Below, one piece after another: positions 60,698-64,000 of a DNA stretch of 64,000 nt. The translations under genes were made by a program, and so were the position numbers. The notes under the pieces were generated by a model. The model saw only the letters and a program-made list of their open reading frames with translations, was not told the DNA's origin and ran no database searches. The stretch's first letter is position 1, and every line of letters begins with the position of its first letter. The DNA lies in assembly GCF_007679965.1 (NCBI RefSeq), contig NZ_VEHL01000005.1, forward strand, positions 1 through 64,000, read 5' to 3'. Origin of the DNA: Bordetella genomosp. 13 (GTDB taxonomy: Bacteria; Pseudomonadota; Gammaproteobacteria; Burkholderiales; Burkholderiaceae_B).

Positions 60698-61603
60698 ATG
60701 ACCGCGCTCGATCGCTTGATTTCGCTGGCCGGCATCCGCGGCACGCTGGACCTGCGCTGCCAGTTGGGCGGCGCGTGGCGGCTGGATCATCCGCCGCTGG
60801 CCGCCGGCCGTGCCGGGTTCCACATCCTGCTGCAGGGCGAATGCGTGCTGGAAATGCCAGGCGCACCCGACATGCGCGTGGCCGCGGGCCAGTTCCTGCT
60901 GCTGCCGCGCGGCGATGCGCACGTGCTGCGCCAGGGCGAGGGCCGGCCCGGCCGCCCGAGCCAGGGCACGCTGGGCGCCTTGCCGCTGGTGCGCATCGGC
61001 AAGGGCGCCACGCCCACCGACATGTTGTGCGGCTCGTTCCACCATGAGCCGGGCGCCGCGTTGATGGCGGCGCTGCCGGATGCGGTGCGCGTCGACTTCC
61101 CGCAGGACGATGGACCGGACCCGCTGGGAGCCCTGGTGGCGCTGTTGCGGCGCGAGGCCGACAGCGACCTGCCGGGCGCGCGCTCCGTCATCGACGGCCT
61201 GTCCACCGCGCTGTTCGCGCTGGTGGTGCGCGAACACCTGGCGCGCGGCGCGGAACTGGCCGGGGCGCTGGCGCTGTTGACCGACCGGCGCCTGGGCCGG
61301 GCGTGGCAGGCGATGCTGGACGACCTGTCGCATCCCTGGACGGTGGAGGACCTGGCCGAGCAGGCCGCCATGTCGCGCGCCAGTTTCATGCGGGCGTTCG
61401 GGCAGCTTGCCGGCGACAGTCCCGGCGCGGTGCTGACGCGGTTGCGCATGCAGCGCGCGCGGGTGCTGCTGCGCGATTCGGCATTGGGCCTGGATGCCAT
61501 CGGGCTGGAGGTCGGCTATGCCTCGCAGGCGGCGTTCAGCCGTGCATTCAAGCAGGCCTACGGGCAGGCGCCGGGGCAGTACCGCAGGCAGGACGTGGCG
61601 TGA
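60698..61603 (+). CDS. AraC family transcriptional regulator, cupin type
   Basis: 301 residues. N-terminal cupin domain (about 10-185, FHILLQGECVLEMPG, LLLPRGDAHVLRQG) and two C-terminal helix-turn-helix motifs (DLAEQAAMSRASFMRAFGQ and IGLEVGYASQAAFSRAFKQ). Regulators of this type are often next to AhpD-like or alkyl hydroperoxide genes that they control. ATG 60698 begins the family homology. Confidence 0.92.
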   Translation: MTALDRLISLAGIRGTLDLRCQLGGAWRLDHPPLAAGRAGFHILLQGECVLEMPGAPDMRVAAGQFLLLPRGDAHVLRQGEGRPGRPSQGTLGALPLVRIGKGATPTDMLCGSFHHEPGAALMAALPDAVRVDFPQDDGPDPLGALVALLRREADSDLPGARSVIDGLSTALFALVVREHLARGAELAGALALLTDRRLGRAWQAMLDDLSHPWTVEDLAEQAAMSRASFMRAFGQLAGDSPGAVLTRLRMQRARVLLRDSALGLDAIGLEVGYASQAAFSRAFKQAYGQAPGQYRRQDVA

Positions 61604-61693
61604 TCGCGGCGGCTTCGGGGGAAAGGTCCCCGCAACGCCGGGTCGGCGCCAGATTCCTGCGCCGCCTCGGCCGTTGCCTGCCGCGGGTCGGAC

Positions 61694-62425
61694 TCAGCCC
61701 GGAGCGTGCGCGGTGCGCCAGCGCGCGGCGCGCGCGGCGGCGCGTGCCGTGCCGGGCTTGCGCAGGAACACGAATTTGTGCCGCGAACCGTCCTCGATGC
61801 GGTGGTGCGCGCCGTGCACGCCTTCGATGGGCGGCGTGAACTCTTCCAGCAGCCGATAGCCGGCAACGCGCTCGGCACGGAACGGCAGGCGGTCCGGACG
61901 GTCGTTGTAGCCGAGCACCAGCACGCCGCCCGGGGCAAGCACCCGATGGCAGGCCTGCATCATGCGGTCGAAGTCGCTCTCGCGGTTCAGCCCATAGCCT
62001 ATCAGCCCGTTGGCCACGATCACGTCGAAACTGTCGGCCGCGTAATGCCGCGACAGCTGCGTGGCGCACCCCACCACGTGCCGGCCCGGCTGGCCATACA
62101 CGGCGTTCTCGGACTTGATGTCGATCGAATGGAAACCCGGGCCCAGTGCGCGGTGATAGTGCCAGTTATAGCGGTCCAGGCCAATGAACAGGCAGCGGCC
62201 GCCGGTGCGGCCGGCGGCCAGGTGCCGCCCCAGGAATCCGAAGATTTCGTTCTCGAGGAACTGCCGGTTGGGGGCGTGCAGGCGGAATTCCACGTTGCAC
62301 CGTTCGGCCAACGCGGGGGATAGGCGGAACAGCAGGCGCTTGGCACGGCCCGCGAGCCGGGCGGGAAGTCGGTCGAGGATCGAGGCCTTTACAGAAGAAG
62401 ACTGATCCGGGCGGGGAGTTTGCAT
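61694..62425 (-). CDS. class I SAM-dependent methyltransferase
   Basis: 243 residues from ATG 62425 (a TTG at 62485 would add 20). The Methyltransferase_11-like core: RCLFIGLDRYNWHYHRAL, HSIDIKSENAVYG, SFDVIVANGLIGYGLN, and the motif HRVLAPGGVLVLGYND. The substrate is not evident; the DxGxGxG loop is modified to FIGLDRYNWHY, so SAM binding may be unusual. Monocistronic on the minus strand. Confidence 0.75.
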   Translation of the reverse strand: MQTPRPDQSSSVKASILDRLPARLAGRAKRLLFRLSPALAERCNVEFRLHAPNRQFLENEIFGFLGRHLAAGRTGGRCLFIGLDRYNWHYHRALGPGFHSIDIKSENAVYGQPGRHVVGCATQLSRHYAADSFDVIVANGLIGYGLNRESDFDRMMQACHRVLAPGGVLVLGYNDRPDRLPFRAERVAGYRLLEEFTPPIEGVHGAHHRIEDGSRHKFVFLRKPGTARAAARAARWRTAHAPG

Positions 62426-62535
62426 GAAAGCAGCTCGGAAGTTCTGTTTCAGTCCACTGTAAGAAGAAAGGCGCCGCTTGCGCAATCACGTAATCCCGCA
62501 AGCGGTAACGGCATATGTCGGGCAGGCGGGCCGCC

Positions 62536-62844
62536 TCAGTTCCTGGGCCCGGACTTCTTTTCCAGGAAGCCCGGCGTGTCGTCGTGCGGCTTGAACAGGC
62601 CCGACGACTCGTCCGTGCTCTGGTTCGGGTTGCCATCGAACTGCGTGGCCTTTTCCTCGGGGCTGTCCAGCGGCGGGCGGGGCTCGCCGGGCTGGCCGGG
62701 GCCCTGAGGCTGGTCGTCGTCCTTGGCATTGGCGCGAGCCAGGCCCGTCTGGGTATCCAGGCCGATATCGGTCTGGCTGCGGCGCGCGTTGGAGGACGGG
62801 TCCTTGTCGTCCTTGCCGGACGGCGGTCGTTGCGGATCGGTCAT
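62536..62844 (-). CDS. small hydrophilic, probably disordered protein
   Basis: 102 residues from ATG 62844, which has AGGAGAACCGCC upstream. Composition is dominated by Asp, Pro, Gly, Gln, Ser and Lys, with no hydrophobic core and no signal peptide. Not recognised. The clear ribosome site and GC-rich third positions support a real gene. Divergent from the FecR-like gene. Confidence 0.65.
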   Translation of the reverse strand: MTDPQRPPSGKDDKDPSSNARRSQTDIGLDTQTGLARANAKDDDQPQGPGQPGEPRPPLDSPEEKATQFDGNPNQSTDESSGLFKPHDDTPGFLEKKSGPRN

Positions 62845-62967
62845 GGCGGTTCTCCTGTAGGGGGACACGCCCATTCAGCACGCGGCATGCCCGCCGTGGC
62901 CGATCCGCCGCGCGGACGTCGTACCATTCGGGCAGGCCCCCGTTCCTTTCCCGAACCCTCACGATCC

Positions 62968-63759
62968 ATGCCGTCCTCTTCCGATCCGAACACCTTGTAC
63001 CGAACCGCCACCGCATGGCTGGCCCGCCGCAAATCCCCGGGCTGGACCGATGCCGACCAGCGGGAGATGGACGCCTGGCTGCAGGCCGATCCCAGCCACG
63101 CGCAGGCCTACCAGCGCATGCTGGCCGCGCAGGGCGGCCTGGGCAGTGCGCCGGCGGCCGCGGCGGCCGGCGGCGTGCCGGGCGGGCAAGGCATGCCGGT
63201 GCAGCGCAAGGCCGGCGGCTGGGGCTGGAAATGGTGGCTGGCGTCCGCCGTCGGCCTGGGACTGGCCGTGGCCCTGACCGTCAGCTTCGTGCTGCGCGAA
63301 AGCACGCCGCAGTTCAGCCAGCGCGTGAAGGTCGAGGGCGGCCAGGCACGCGACTGGCAACTGCCCGGCGGTTCCGTTGTGGTGCTCAACAGCGGCACCG
63401 AGGCCGCCGCGGCCTATTTCTCGCGCCGCCGCGAGGTCAGCATGTCGCACGGACAGGCGCTGTACCGCGCGGCCTACATGGCCCGCACGTCCTTCATCGT
63501 GCACGTGGGCAACGAGGACATCATCGTCGACGGCGGCCGGGTGCCGGTGCCCGACGTGGTGTTCGACGTGAGTTCCGCGCGCGACGTGCTGGAAGTGCGC
63601 GTCGCCGCGGGCAAGGTCAAGATCCGCACCGTGGCGGCCGGCGCGCGCGAAGAGCTCGAGGTCGAGGCCGGCCAGGCCATCGCCATCGACCGGCCGCGGC
63701 GCACCTACGAGATCGAGAAGATCGATCCGCGCACGGTGGGCGACTGGCAGTCGCGCTAG
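62968..63759 (+). CDS. FecR-like anti-sigma regulator (no sigma factor nearby)
   Basis: 263 residues. N-terminal DUF4880-type helical region (residues 8-50; WLARRKSPGWTDADQREMDAWLQADPSHAQAYQRM), one transmembrane segment (about 88-109), then a periplasmic FecR domain (QFSQRVKVEGGQARDWQLPGGSVVVLNSGTEAAAAYFSRRREV). FecR proteins relay signals from TonB receptors to ECF sigma factors. No sigma factor or receptor gene is adjacent in this window, so partners must lie elsewhere or it acts differently. Confidence 0.88.
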   Translation: MPSSSDPNTLYRTATAWLARRKSPGWTDADQREMDAWLQADPSHAQAYQRMLAAQGGLGSAPAAAAAGGVPGGQGMPVQRKAGGWGWKWWLASAVGLGLAVALTVSFVLRESTPQFSQRVKVEGGQARDWQLPGGSVVVLNSGTEAAAAYFSRRREVSMSHGQALYRAAYMARTSFIVHVGNEDIIVDGGRVPVPDVVFDVSSARDVLEVRVAAGKVKIRTVAAGAREELEVEAGQAIAIDRPRRTYEIEKIDPRTVGDWQSR

Positions 63760-63772
63760 GGGCGGCGCCGCG

Positions 63773-64000
63773 TCAGGCGCGGCACAGGGCGGTGGCTTCG
63801 ATCTCGACCTGCATGCCGTCCAGCGCCAGCCGCGCCACGGGGATCAGCGTGCAGGCCGGCGTCGGCCGCGCGCCCCAGCGCGCGCGCAGCGCGTTGCTCA
63901 GCGCGTGCAGCCGGGCTTCGTCGTGGTCCACCACCAGGATTGTCAGCTTGGCCACGTCGGCCAGCGCGGCATCGGCTGCGCCTAGCGCCACCACCAGATT
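63773..64000 (-). CDS. RidA/YjgF family protein, 3' part
   Basis: The C-terminal part is inside the window: NLVVALGAADAALADVAKL, then NALRARWGARPTPACTLIPVARLA and VEIEATALCRA, the conserved end of RidA proteins that hydrolyse reactive enamines/imines from amino acid metabolism. The catalytic Arg is not obvious in this part: the usual PARTxV block reads PTPACTLI, which suggests a divergent member. The gene begins beyond the window. Ends 13 bases from the FecR-like gene. Confidence 0.82.
   Translation of the reverse strand, partial: NLVVALGAADAALADVAKLTILVVDHDEARLHALSNALRARWGARPTPACTLIPVARLALDGMQVEIEATALCRA

Overview
The window reads as a chromosomal segment of a high-GC betaproteobacterium of the family Alcaligenaceae (Bordetella/Achromobacter type). 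The clues are dense GC-ending codons, a dcw cluster in which murE and murF are one reading frame (reported for Bordetella), a class A RNase P RNA just upstream of mraZ, an lpxC-dciA-M23 peptidase-secA order, and many small catabolic and transport genes. This placement is inference from gene content and family resemblance; no database was searched.

Layout. 1-50 is the 3' end of a 5S rRNA with its terminator, so an rRNA operon ends here. 380-3617 holds a small membrane protein, a SWIB-domain protein, an M20 amidohydrolase and pyrC. 3999-6383 holds the ABC-F ATPase gene uup and, divergent from it, rnpB. 6529-23809 is the complete division and cell wall cluster: mraZ, rsmH, ftsL, ftsI, murE-murF fusion, mraY, murD, ftsW, murG, murC, ddl, ftsQ, ftsA, ftsZ. 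Nearly every junction overlaps, and a sigma70 promoter overlapped by 10-bp phased MraZ-box-like repeats lies in front. 24050-29508 adds lpxC, dciA (opposite strand), an M23 peptidase and secA. These genes together make lipid II, build the septum, start lipid A synthesis, load the replicative helicase and run Sec export.

From 29523 on the region is more accessory: a glyoxalase-like protein, a thiol dioxygenase opposite an Lrp-type regulator, a 59-bp tandem repeat array, a secreted von Willebrand A lipoprotein, an AT-rich gene-free stretch, a ChaC-like enzyme, mgtE, a hotdog thioesterase, a YeiH-type exporter with a divergent LysR regulator, a second M20 amidohydrolase, an acyl-CoA ligase, an inositol monophosphatase, mnmC, a divergent GH31 glycosidase, the methionine importer metNIQ, tRNA-Lys(TTT), two small stress-type proteins, a hipBA toxin-antitoxin pair with duplicated upstream elements, a Tat-exported phospholipase C preceded by a very short lipoprotein gene, a udh-ABC transporter operon with a GntR-like palindrome, an AhpD-like protein with a divergent AraC regulator, a methyltransferase, a small disordered protein, an orphan FecR-like protein and the 3' part of a RidA gene.

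No insertion sequence, prophage, CRISPR array or replication origin was recognised. The most interesting signals are regulatory or structural: the hipBA repeats, the 59-bp array, the phased repeats before mraZ, the palindrome before udh, the repeat-rich yeiH/lysR intergenic region, and the two unrelated lipoproteins that share one N-terminal design.
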